Shown in pieces: positions 7,152 to 14,228 of a stretch of DNA of 14,228 nt. The position numbers and the translations under genes were made by a program. The notes beneath the pieces were generated by a model, which did no database searches, had not been told where the DNA came from, and saw nothing but the letters and a program-made list of their open reading frames with translations. Positions within the stretch are counted from its first letter, which is position 1; each line of letters begins with the position of its first letter. Source of the DNA: an uncultured Oscillospiraceae bacterium (GTDB lineage: Bacteria; Bacillota; Clostridia; Oscillospirales; Ruminococcaceae); the NCBI GenBank assembly GCA_910589145.1, contig CAJUSD010000056.1, forward strand, positions 1 to 14,228. Reading direction: 5' to 3'.

Positions 7152-8600
7152 TTAAACGCGGATGGCCTTCCACTTGCCGGATTTATATCTTTTCCAAACA
7201 AGGGCAGTCCGCAGAAGCTGGTCTGAAACAAGAGCAACCCATGCCCCTTCCAACCCCCAGTGGAATAAGTGGATTAACAGCATAGCAAGACCAGGGCGGA
7301 CCAAAAGAACCGTTACAAAAATAATCTTTGCAATTGACTTAGTATCCCCCGCTCCGCGCAGTGCACCGGAAAGAATAAACTGTGAAGATTGAAACGGCTG
7401 GACAAAAGCCACAAACATTAAAATCCTGGCTCCGGTAGCAATAACATCCGGGTCGCCGCTGTAACACGCCACAATAAATCTGCCAAAGAACAGAAAAATA
7501 AAAGTCAGCACAAAGGCAACGCACATTCCAATCCGCCTGGTGCGGGTACAGTACGCCTGGGCCATATCGGGGCGTTTTTTTCCAAGGCTCTGACCCATGA
7601 GGGAGGTAGCCGAAACGCCGAACGCCTGTCCGGTCATAAAGGAAAGTGCCTGAATGTTCATGCAAATCTGATGGGTAGCAAAGGAAATCGTCCCCAGGGA
7701 AGCGACAGTTTTCGCGTAAATAATCATACCGGCACGCATGGTAAGCTGCTCAATCATAGCGGGGACGCCAATCTTAACAATTTTACGAATTGCGTCAAAG
7801 TCCGGCATAAAGCCGTCCCGGATATGGAGGGTAAGGTAAAACCTTCCGCCTATCACCGCAGCAAAGGCAATCACCATAGCAACAAACTGTCCAATAATAG
7901 TAGCTAAAGAGGCTCCGGCTACTTCCAGACGCGGAGCGCCAAAATGCCCGTATATCAGCACATAGTTTAGGATGACATTAACAACATTGGCAATCATGTT
8001 ATAAATCATGGCAGTACGGGAATTTCCCACTCCCCGCAGGGTTGCGGTAATGGTTGAAGTGAGTGCAAAAGATACAAGCCCTATCATTTGGATTTGCAGA
8101 TAAACAGTGCCCCCTGTAAGGGCCATAACGTCATCCTGGCCGCCCATAAATGCTACTAGAGGTTTGGCGAAGAAAAATCCGACAATAGATGAAATCAAAG
8201 AAAAAACAAAAGTCATCAAAAGTGCCTGCCGCATAATATTATTGGCTTTTTCCTGTTCCCCTGCGCCTTTGTAACGGGCAACCATAGCAGTTGCACCCAC
8301 ATTCATAGCCATAAAAACTGTCTGCATTAAAAATTTGGGCTGGGTGCTCAACCCTACCGCAGTAATGGCCCATGGCCCTAGTTGTCCAACCATCATCAGA
8401 TCAGCCATTGATGTAAGCTGTGTTAGGGTAAGTTCCAATAGAGACGGCCATGCTATATGTATAATATCCCTATACAGCATTTGGGCTGTTACGCCTTCGG
8501 GGATTTTTGCTGTTACTTGTGAAAGATCCTCCGTATCGCCGCCCACTTCTACATAATCCAGCGCCATCTTTTTATCACTCTTCACCTGTGCGCCCTGCAT
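7152..8600 (-). CDS. MATE-family multidrug/cation antiporter
   Basis: MATE transporters export drugs, dyes or metabolites in exchange for Na+ or H+ across the cytoplasmic membrane. This 482-aa protein has the usual length and about 12 membrane helices in two homologous halves. The first begins IIHIAWPSLLELTLTQLTSMADLMMVGQLG, typical of the family's first helix. The second starts around IRKIVKIGVPAMIEQLTMRAGMI. A polar N-terminal tail of about 45 residues precedes the first helix. The start is ATG 8600, because AGGAGG at 8609-8614 lies 8 nt before it; the longer open frame would use a TTG at 8606, only 2 nt from that site. It has its own promoter and is divergent from the MFS-remnant/glycosidase unit. 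The substrate cannot be told from the sequence. Confidence 0.93.
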   Translation of the reverse strand: MQGAQVKSDKKMALDYVEVGGDTEDLSQVTAKIPEGVTAQMLYRDIIHIAWPSLLELTLTQLTSMADLMMVGQLGPWAITAVGLSTQPKFLMQTVFMAMNVGATAMVARYKGAGEQEKANNIMRQALLMTFVFSLISSIVGFFFAKPLVAFMGGQDDVMALTGGTVYLQIQMIGLVSFALTSTITATLRGVGNSRTAMIYNMIANVVNVILNYVLIYGHFGAPRLEVAGASLATIIGQFVAMVIAFAAVIGGRFYLTLHIRDGFMPDFDAIRKIVKIGVPAMIEQLTMRAGMIIYAKTVASLGTISFATHQICMNIQALSFMTGQAFGVSATSLMGQSLGKKRPDMAQAYCTRTRRIGMCVAFVLTFIFLFFGRFIVACYSGDPDVIATGARILMFVAFVQPFQSSQFILSGALRGAGDTKSIAKIIFVTVLLVRPGLAMLLIHLFHWGLEGAWVALVSDQLLRTALVWKRYKSGKWKAIRV

Positions 8601-8671
8601 AGACAATTCCTCCTTTGCCGCGGCCTTCCAGCTCCTTGATATGCCGCTAATATATCACTTCTATTTATAAT

Positions 8672-8700
8672 ATTGTAACATATTTCTACTGCCTTCGCAA
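8672..8700 (-). promoter_or_regulatory. Sigma-A promoter for the MATE gene
   Basis: On the minus strand TTGCGA (8695-8700) and TACAAT (8672-8677) are separated by 17 nt, giving a leader of about 65 nt. A 13-bp palindrome, TTTGGATTCCAAA, lies upstream at 8743-8755 and could bind a regulator of either divergent gene. Confidence 0.6.
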
Positions 8701-8837
8701 AGAAATATTTGTGTACTTTTTTATCTCCTTTTTACAATCTAGTTTGGATTCCAAATAAATTCCGTTATTTCAACGAATTAGCGCCTTTTTCATCCTCCTT
8801 TTTTAACAAATAATACAAAATTGTTTTTTAAGGGCAG

Positions 8838-8865
8838 TTGACTTTTGACTGGATACTGGTATACT
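8838..8865 (+). promoter_or_regulatory. Sigma-A promoter for the transporter remnant and glycosidase
   Basis: TTGACT (8838-8843) and TATACT (8860-8865) are separated by 16 nt, and the transcription start would fall near 8872. No other clear promoter precedes the glycoside hydrolase, so this one probably drives it through the dead transporter gene. Confidence 0.65.
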
Positions 8866-8904
8866 TCATACAGTTGGAAAACCCGCCCTTTAGGAGAAAT
8901 GATT

Positions 8905-9192
8905 ATGAAAAAAAGTTCCTATACCTTTAAATTTACCCTCTATACCTGTTTTATCGGATATATTGTTTAGGCGATTGTCGTCAACCTGGTTCCACTGTTT
9001 TTTGTTGTCTTTGCTAAAATGGCTTCCCCTTATCACGGTTTGGCAATTTCTACTGTAATTTATGTAATTGGGGGTGGATTAATTAAGGTCCTCGTCAGCC
9101 CAATTGCAGAATCCCTTCCAAACGATGGTTCCCTTTCCCATAACGCCAAAAGCTTAAATCTAATAGAAACGACAGCTGTCTCCATTAAATAA
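8905..9192 (+). pseudogene. Remnant of an MFS sugar-type transporter
   Basis: ATG 8905 has AGGAG at 8892-8896 (8 nt spacing) and encodes MKKSSYTFKFTLYTCFIGYIV followed by an amber codon at 8968-8970, then AIVVNLVPLFFVVF in the same frame. MFS transporters of this type have an N-terminal helix of the form GYITQAIVNNLAPL, so the TAG most likely replaces a Gln codon. After about 40 residues the sequence jumps to HGLAISTVIYVIGGGLIKVL-VSPIAE, which in intact relatives lies well downstream, so one or two helices appear to have been deleted. The frame ends at TAA 9190-9192 after an unrelated-looking tail. About 95 codons remain of a protein normally near 400 aa. Its place before a cytoplasmic glycosidase suggests it once imported that enzyme's substrate. 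The family reading is from memory of conserved motifs. Confidence 0.75.
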
Positions 9193-9208
9193 AGTAAATT
9201 CAATAAAA

Positions 9209-9237
9209 GGGTTTGAAAAGCTCAGTTTTTCAAGCCC
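9209..9237 (+). other. Hairpin in the mRNA leader of the glycoside hydrolase
   Basis: GGGTTTGAAAA (9209-9219) pairs with TTTTCAAGCCC (9227-9237) through 11 bp including one G-T pair, with a 7-nt loop. No T run follows, so it is not a terminator. It ends 7 nt before the ribosome binding site and may stabilise the mRNA or mark the end of the old transporter cistron. Confidence 0.5.
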
Positions 9238-9258
9238 GTATACAAAGGAGGAATTTTC

Positions 9259-12200
9259 ATGTTGTATTCTCAAAGCCAATCTGATTTGGAAAAGTCCCTG
9301 TTTGAGAACCCCACATCCGAATACCGGGGAGCTCCTTTCTGGGCATGGAATGGCGACCTGAAACCAGACGAACTGAAACGTCAAATTGGCTGGCTTCAGG
9401 AAATGGGTTTTGGTGGTTTTCATATGCACTGCCGAACTGGACTGGTAACGCCATACCTCAGTGAAGAATTCTTTGACCTGGTCGAAACCTGTGTCCAGGA
9501 AGCCAAAGAGCGGAAAATGCTGGCATGGCTTTATGATGAGGACCGCTGGCCATCCGGCGCGGCAGGCGGCATTGTCACAAAAGACAAGGCAAAGCGTGCC
9601 AGGCATCTTCTCTTTACCCCTGTGCCCCGCCCTGAATATAAAAACGTCCAGACTGAAAAGGGAGAACGTGCATCTGAAAGCCATTATCTGTGCAGCTATG
9701 ATATTACTTTAAATGAAACTGGGGCTCTTGAAGATTACGAGCGGGTTTCCCTGAACGCTCCCCAGAAAGGCGGGGCTGTCCGCTGGTATGGATACATAGA
9801 GATTCAGGAAGAAAGCCCTTGGTATAACAACCAAACCTATGTAGATACATTAGACAGCAGTTCTATCCGTAAGTTCATAGAAGTCACTCATGAAGCATAT
9901 TTAAAGCACAATGGCGGAGAATTTGGAAAAACAATTCCTGCTATCTTTACCGATGAGCCGCAGTTTACCCATAAAACCGCTCTGGGATTTGCCTTTGAGA
10001 AAAAGGACGTAATTCTCCCCTGGACAGACGACCTTCCCAATACCTACCGTAAAGAATATAACGAAGACCTTCTGGAAAAACTACCTGAACTTTTGTGGGA
10101 TTTGCCAGAAGGGAAGATATCTGTTACAAGGTATCAGTATCATGCCCATATATCGGAGAGATTTGCAGGGGCGTTTTCAGACCAGCTTGGAGACTGGTGC
10201 AAAGCGAACAAAATAAAATTGACCGGCCATATGCTTTCTGAACCTACTTTACAGAGCCAAACAGCCTCCCTTGGGGAAGTAATGCGTTCCCTAGGTTCTT
10301 TTCAACTTCCAGGGATTGATATGCTCTGCGATGCAAGGGAGTATACAACTGCAAAACAGGCCCAATCAGTTTCCCATCAGTTTGGACGGGAGGGTGTAAC
10401 CTCAGAGCTGTATGGTGTGACCAACTGGGATTTTGATTTCCGCGGACATAAACTGGCTGGGGACTGGCAGGCGGCCCTTGGAGTAACTGTAAGGGTTCCC
10501 CATTTGTCATGGGTGACAATGCTTGGAGAGGCCAAACGGGATTATCCTGCTTCTATCCACTATCAATCCCCCTGGTTCCGGGAATATCCTCTGATTGAAG
10601 ACCACTTTGCAAGGCTTAATACAGTTATGACCAGAGGAAAACCTAAAATAAAAGTTGGGGTCATTCATCCTGTGGAAAGCTACTGGCTCCATTGGGGCCC
10701 CCAGGAACAGACCTCTGCAATACGAAAGCATTTGGACGGGAACTTTGCCAATCTTACAGACTGGCTCCTGTTTGGACAGATTGATTTTGATTATATTTCT
10801 GAAGCGCTCCTGCCGCATCAATGCGGGAAGGGCGGCGCTCCCCTTAAGGTTGGGGAAATGGAATATGATGTTATCCTTGTTCCGGGCTGCGAAACCCTCC
10901 GTTCAACCACCGTTGAGCGTTTGTGCGGGTTTGTAAACGAGGGTGGAAAACTTCTCTTTTTGGGAAGTGCGCCTTCTTTCGTGGATGCAGTACCCAGTAA
11001 TGCAGGAAAGGAATTAAGCGCATCTGCAAAAATAATAGGATTCAGCGAATATGAAATTTTAAAGGCTTTGGAATCGGAACGCCTTGTGGAAATTGTAGAC
11101 CAGGACGGTGTGCGTACGAATGGGCTTCTAACACAGCTTCGCTCTGATGGGAATCGGGATTGGCTGTTTATCGCCCATGGCCGTCAGCCGGCTCTTCCTA
11201 TGGTTGACCCGCGAATCGCCGTTTTGGGAAAGGACGTATTGCCGCAGGAAAACATAACAATCCGTATTTCCGGCGAATACAGCCCCACGCTTTACGATAC
11301 AATGACGGGAAATATTATTCCGCTGCAATGCTCCTATAAAAATGGAAAGACGGAAATCAACCATACATTTTATCCCCATGACAGTTTACTTCTTTGTTTG
11401 GAGAAGGGCCGCTGTCCTTCTGGAGAAGGATGCAGTTTTGTAAAACCCTTTGTCCCCTTCCGTTTGGGACATAATTCCCTGGTTCACTGTGATGCAAAAA
11501 CTCCTTTTTTTGAAAAAGCCCGCATTACGTTAAGTGAACCTAACGTTCTTTTACTCGACCAGGCAGAATCTTCTTTGGACGGCCAGCCCTGGCTGCCAAA
11601 AGAGGAGATTCTGCGTCTGGACAATAAAATGAGGGACGCCTTGGGCTATCCTCACCGTAAAAACCATGTAGCGCAGCCATGGGTGATTGAAACGGTTCCC
11701 AATACACATATGTTACGGCTGCGTTTTACCATTGAAAGTGAAATAAATACAGCGGACGCGTCCCTTGCCTTAGAATATCTGGAAACAACAGATATCGAAT
11801 GGAACGGACAAAAACTTTCAAAAAATATAATTGGATGGTATGCAGATGAGAGAATTCACACTGTTAAACTGCCCGAAATCCACAAAGGGACAAATACACT
11901 GATTCTTTCCATGCCCTTTGGACAGAGAACCAACACGGAAGCCTGTTTCATTTTGGGTGATTTTGGTGTAAAGGTCTGCGGATCAAAAGCTGTCATCACT
12001 TCGCCAGTCCGCGAGCTGGTATTTGGGGACATTACTTCCCAGGGACTTCCCTTCTACGGCGGCAATGTAATATACCATCTGGATGTTGAAGCTGGAAATC
12101 ATGGTCTGACTGCGCGCGCCCCCCATTACCGCGGTGCACTGGTCGGCGTATCTCTGGATGGAGAACGGGTTGGATCAATTATCTTTGCCCCTTATACTCT

Positions 12201-12414
12201 ACATATCAACGCTGCTCCTGGAAAACATATTGTATCTTTGACTTTATTCGGAAACCGCGTGAATACGTTTGGAACCGTTCATAACTGCAACAACGCCTGG
12301 ACCTGGTTTGGCCCTGACGCCTGGAGAACCTTTGGAGATGAATTCAGTTATGAATACAAGTTGAAGGAAACCGGTATTTTGAAATCGCCTGAAGTTATTT
12401 CCAGCGGGGAATAA
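9259..12414 (+). CDS. GH106-like glycoside hydrolase (probable alpha-L-rhamnosidase type)
   Basis: This 1051-aa protein has no signal peptide, so it acts in the cytoplasm, presumably on imported oligosaccharides. ATG 9259 follows AAGGAGG at 9245-9251 with 7 nt spacing. The N-terminal catalytic barrel has the conserved blocks of the GH106-related family: YRGAPFWAWNGDL (22-34), GFGGFHMHCRTGL (50-62), LYDEDRWPSGAAGG (91-104), FTDEP (230-234), GHMLSEP (323-329) and TSELYG (381-386); the acidic residues are candidates for catalysis. Residues about 463-620 resemble the amidotransferase-like domain of large glycosidases (DVILVPGCETL, GGKLLFLG). The last 300 residues look like two beta-sandwich carbohydrate-binding domains. 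Characterised GH106 enzymes remove alpha-L-rhamnose, for example from pectin rhamnogalacturonan, but clostridial relatives are diverse, so the substrate is uncertain. The gene is intact while the transporter before it is not. Confidence 0.85.
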   Translation: MLYSQSQSDLEKSLFENPTSEYRGAPFWAWNGDLKPDELKRQIGWLQEMGFGGFHMHCRTGLVTPYLSEEFFDLVETCVQEAKERKMLAWLYDEDRWPSGAAGGIVTKDKAKRARHLLFTPVPRPEYKNVQTEKGERASESHYLCSYDITLNETGALEDYERVSLNAPQKGGAVRWYGYIEIQEESPWYNNQTYVDTLDSSSIRKFIEVTHEAYLKHNGGEFGKTIPAIFTDEPQFTHKTALGFAFEKKDVILPWTDDLPNTYRKEYNEDLLEKLPELLWDLPEGKISVTRYQYHAHISERFAGAFSDQLGDWCKANKIKLTGHMLSEPTLQSQTASLGEVMRSLGSFQLPGIDMLCDAREYTTAKQAQSVSHQFGREGVTSELYGVTNWDFDFRGHKLAGDWQAALGVTVRVPHLSWVTMLGEAKRDYPASIHYQSPWFREYPLIEDHFARLNTVMTRGKPKIKVGVIHPVESYWLHWGPQEQTSAIRKHLDGNFANLTDWLLFGQIDFDYISEALLPHQCGKGGAPLKVGEMEYDVILVPGCETLRSTTVERLCGFVNEGGKLLFLGSAPSFVDAVPSNAGKELSASAKIIGFSEYEILKALESERLVEIVDQDGVRTNGLLTQLRSDGNRDWLFIAHGRQPALPMVDPRIAVLGKDVLPQENITIRISGEYSPTLYDTMTGNIIPLQCSYKNGKTEINHTFYPHDSLLLCLEKGRCPSGEGCSFVKPFVPFRLGHNSLVHCDAKTPFFEKARITLSEPNVLLLDQAESSLDGQPWLPKEEILRLDNKMRDALGYPHRKNHVAQPWVIETVPNTHMLRLRFTIESEINTADASLALEYLETTDIEWNGQKLSKNIIGWYADERIHTVKLPEIHKGTNTLILSMPFGQRTNTEACFILGDFGVKVCGSKAVITSPVRELVFGDITSQGLPFYGGNVIYHLDVEAGNHGLTARAPHYRGALVGVSLDGERVGSIIFAPYTLHINAAPGKHIVSLTLFGNRVNTFGTVHNCNNAWTWFGPDAWRTFGDEFSYEYKLKETGILKSPEVISSGE

Positions 12415-12448
12415 AGGTATCATAAAGCAGATCCTTTAAATTATTTAT

Positions 12449-12490
12449 AAACAGCCGGAGGACTTTTCAGAAAAGTTCTCCGGCTGTTTT
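12449..12490 (+). terminator. Strong terminator after the glycoside hydrolase
   Basis: AACAGCCGGAGGACTTTT (12450-12467) pairs over 18 bp, with a single G-T pair, with 12471-12488 around a CAG loop, ending in TTTT. It lies 36 bp after the stop codon of the hydrolase. Confidence 0.9.
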
Positions 12491-12568
12491 CGTAATTTGT
12501 TATAAAAGGCTGGTTAGAATCCTATCATCATCTTAAGCAGTGGAATCAACGTTATTTAAAATAAAAGA

Positions 12569-12597
12569 TAGACGTTTAGACAAAGCTATGTTACAAT
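12569..12597 (+). promoter_or_regulatory. Candidate promoter of a short transcription unit
   Basis: A perfect -10 match TACAAT (12592-12597, shared with the pnp and MATE promoters) has a weak -35 TAGACG (12569-12574) at 17 nt. Transcription would start near 12604. Confidence 0.4.
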
Positions 12598-12609
12598 AGA
12601 ATCGAAAAA

Positions 12610-12723
12610 ATGAAGGAAACCATTGGTTTAACATTGGAAGCAGCTATGGCAGTATTAAAAATTTCTGAGCCGGAGCAGGCAGCATATGCCGAATTATTGA
12701 AAATTTTGCAGCTCAATTTTTGA
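12610..12723 (+). CDS. Short ORF or C-terminal gene remnant, 37 aa
   Basis: ATG 12610 to TGA 12721-12723 encodes a 37-residue, helix-prone, acidic peptide (MKETIGLTLEAAMAVLKISE, then EQAAYAELLKILQLNF). No ribosome binding site precedes it, and with the promoter at 12569-12597 the mRNA would be nearly leaderless. Its style recalls the C-terminal tails of Rpn/PD-(D/E)XK nuclease-family proteins of Clostridia, so it may be what remains of such a gene; this is inference. The frame continues upstream only to a stop at 12577-12579. A hairpin at 12749-12778 follows, so the unit may instead be a small RNA. Confidence 0.35.
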   Translation: MKETIGLTLEAAMAVLKISEPEQAAYAELLKILQLNF

Positions 12724-12748
12724 ATTCTATATTGTCTATGATATGCCC

Positions 12749-12780
12749 AACCCGTCTGCTCTTTTGGGCAGACGGGTTTA
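12749..12780 (+). terminator. Terminator-like hairpin
   Basis: AACCCGTCTGC (12749-12759) pairs perfectly over 11 bp with GCAGACGGGTT (12768-12778) around an 8-nt loop. Only three T follow, so termination may be weak. It closes the short unit and precedes about 365 bp without a gene. Confidence 0.6.
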
Positions 12781-13143
12781 CTGTAGCATATATTTTCTTG
12801 AAATCAAATAAATTCTATGTATAAGACTTGAAAAAACATAAAAATCTTTCCAAAAAATTTCAGTTCTCCACTTTTTTAATCTAAAATAGTGGTGTATAAT
12901 AGGTAGCATAAATCTTGGAAAGAAAGTTCTTCTTTTCCATCCCAATGATCTACCTTTGCTGTCCCCAAGAACATGTTTGCCCTTGTCAATCAAAAGTAAA
13001 CTGCTGAAAGCAATGAAAACAATTGTAAAAAGCAGAACAAAAGAGATAAATCAATTCACACAATTTTATTTTGCTTCTGTTGCTGCAGGTGGATTGAAAC
13101 AATATTATTCTCCCAGAATAATAAATAAGGAAGGTTTTATCAC
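12781..13143 (+). promoter_or_regulatory. AT-rich upstream region of the SGNH hydrolase gene
   Basis: No convincing gene lies here. Two promoter candidates are visible: TTGAAA (12798-12803) with TATAAG (12820-12825) at 16 nt, and an isolated perfect TATAAT at 12895-12900. The latter is preceded by an imperfect palindrome (CCACT-T-TTTTA at 12868-12878 and its counterpart at 12882-12892) that covers its -35 region. Downstream, AGGTAG near 12901 can pair with CTACCT near 12950 around a GGAAAGAA/TTCTTTTCC hairpin. A 9-bp hairpin, TATTATTCT with AGAATAATA (13103-13111 and 13115-13123), ends 3 nt before the ribosome binding site at 13127-13134. Together these suggest a regulated leader, but none matches a known riboswitch. 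Confidence 0.4.
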
Positions 13144-14228
13144 ATGTCTCGAAAAAAAAAACGGCAATACCATCCCCCTCCTCGTCACGCTCTTCTAAAG
13201 GAACACCTATTCGTCGGCATAACTATTCTAACATCCAGCCAAAAAAGAGGAAGACAAGTTTAGCAATCCCTATTATGATTATGTTTTTCCTGGCATTAAC
13301 AATTGCATTAATTGTTTCGTCAGCCTGGCAAAAACATCAGGATTCGAATTTATCTTCAACTCATTCCGATATTGCCTCTACGCCAGAACCCTCCTCTCCT
13401 GTGTCAAACGATGGACCTGCTTCACCATCTTCTATTCCTTCTATGAGATCCAGTGTTAATACAGAGGATTCTTCGGAGCTGTCCAGTCAGGCAGTTAGTT
13501 CTGAGGACGGGAATACGTCTTTAGAAGGAGACGCTTCATCTTCCTCCAGTTCAGGTTCTGCCCCTATAGGTATATCTGATACACTTGTACCTGTTTCCCA
13601 AACGGTTTCCCCTGAATATTTTAATGATGCATTATTTATTGGGGATTCCATCACCAGCGGAATTGGAGAATATAAATTACTGCCGAATGCCACTGTGATA
13701 GCTCATACAGGAATTAATCCATCAACCATATTGACCAGCCCGGTTTATGAAACAGCTGAGGGAGAATCTTTAACCCTGTTAGACGCTGCACAGGATGTAG
13801 ACGCAAGGAAGATTTATGTTATGATAGGTGCAAATGGGATTTCATGGATTGGTAAGGAAAGTTTTATTGGTTATTATACGCAAATTATAGAGCGTTTAAA
13901 GGAAGACCATCCTGATGCAATTATTTATGTACAGTCAATTCTTCCAGTAACAAAAGAGAGGTCCGACAGCGACCCTACACTTAGCAATCTTAAAATTGAC
14001 GACTATAATATTTCAATTCAGAAAATGGCTGAGGAGCTAAAGGTTTATTACCTGAATGTGGCAGAAGTAATAAAGGATTCTAATGGGGCGCTTCCCTATG
14101 AGTCCAGCCCTCATGATGGAATACATTTTGGCGTTTCAACCTACCAAAAGTGGTTTGATTATTTAATGTGCCATGTGGTGGATGCAGACAATACTGTTTA
14201 TTCTTCCAGTTCCAGCGAAAGTTCCTCC
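13144..14228 (+). CDS. Membrane-anchored SGNH/GDSL-family hydrolase, frame broken at A10, 3' end outside window
   Basis: ATG 13144 has AAGGAAGG at 13127-13134 (9 nt spacing), but its frame runs only 39 codons to TAG. One more A in the A10 run at 13152-13161 would join it to a frame open to the window end, giving MSRKKKTAIPSPSSSR, a basic stretch (RRHNYSNIQPKKRK) and a transmembrane helix at about residues 40-62. A Ser/Pro-rich extracytoplasmic linker follows, then an SGNH hydrolase domain. Its motifs are FIGDSIT with the catalytic Ser codon at 13647, MIGANG with Asn at 13833, and HDGIH with Asp at 14115 and His at 14124. The C-terminus becomes Ser-rich at the edge. Such enzymes are esterases, often acting on O-acetyl groups of glycans; the substrate here is unknown. 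If the frame is not corrected, ATG 13275 could start a shorter form, but it lacks a well-spaced ribosome binding site. Confidence 0.8.

Noticed and set aside
8770..8793. AAGGAGG directly followed by ATG on the minus strand upstream of the MATE gene
   Set aside because: The spacing is zero and the frame has only seven codons, so it is unlikely to be translated.
8968..8970. In-frame TAG in the MFS remnant read as pyrrolysine or a suppressed codon
   Set aside because: The same gene also carries a large internal deletion and an early end, so ordinary pseudogene decay explains the TAG.
9160..9684. 174-codon minus-strand frame overlapping the start of the glycosidase
   Set aside because: It is antisense to strongly conserved glycosidase motifs and has no independent support.
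12778..12993. 71-codon minus-strand frame
   Set aside because: It lies in AT-rich non-coding sequence, begins without a supporting ribosome binding site and overlaps promoter-like elements on the other strand.
12956..13198. 80-codon plus-strand frame upstream of the SGNH gene
   Set aside because: It starts at a TTG without a ribosome binding site, crosses the true start and A10 tract of the next gene in another frame, and has no protein-like pattern beyond chance.
1..14228. CRISPR arrays, tRNA or rRNA genes, insertion sequences, phage genes
   Set aside because: No regularly spaced direct repeats, cloverleaf sequences, rRNA motifs, transposase or phage structural motifs were seen on either strand.

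Overview
The window looks like chromosomal DNA from a gut-type Firmicute of class Clostridia, probably near Ruminococcaceae/Oscillospiraceae. This rests on strong AGGAGG-type ribosome binding sites, moderate GC, the rpsO-pnp pair and the style of the proteins; no 16S or other rank-defining marker is present, so the placement is inference.

Layout. (1) 1-2400, plus strand: a tight run of four small, poorly characterised genes. They are a 5'-truncated soluble protein, a secreted or lipoprotein-like protein, and two small membrane proteins whose reading frames are both broken. A perfect 15-bp hairpin terminator closes the run. (2) 2407-3846, minus strand: a Wzx/MATE-type polysaccharide flippase, preceded by a terminator-like hairpin. 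Beyond it, at about 3960-4136, lies an intergenic block made of nested perfect inverted repeats. (3) 4228-7079, minus strand: pnp (polynucleotide phosphorylase) and rpsO (ribosomal protein S15), each with its own promoter. rpsO has a leader of about 170 nt that can fold and is a candidate S15 autoregulatory site. (4) 7152-8700, minus strand: a MATE-family drug/cation antiporter with its own promoter. (5) 8838-12490, plus strand: a promoter, the wreck of an MFS sugar transporter (internal amber codon and a large internal deletion), then an intact 1051-aa cytoplasmic glycoside hydrolase related to family GH106, closed by a strong terminator. (6) 12491-14228, plus strand: a tiny promoter/ORF/terminator unit, then a membrane-anchored SGNH/GDSL hydrolase that runs off the end. 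This gene is out of frame at a run of ten A near its start codon.

The genes fall into separate jobs: RNA turnover and translation (pnp, rpsO), export of envelope glycan (flippase), efflux (MATE), oligosaccharide breakdown (GH106-like, with its likely importer dead) and envelope or extracellular ester chemistry (SGNH). The most interesting features are non-coding or about reading frame: the palindrome-rich block between pnp and the flippase, the A10 tract that may switch the SGNH hydrolase on and off, the A6 frame break with a TAATG overlap, and the loss of the transporter beside the glycosidase. No CRISPR array, tRNA, rRNA, intact insertion sequence or phage gene was seen.
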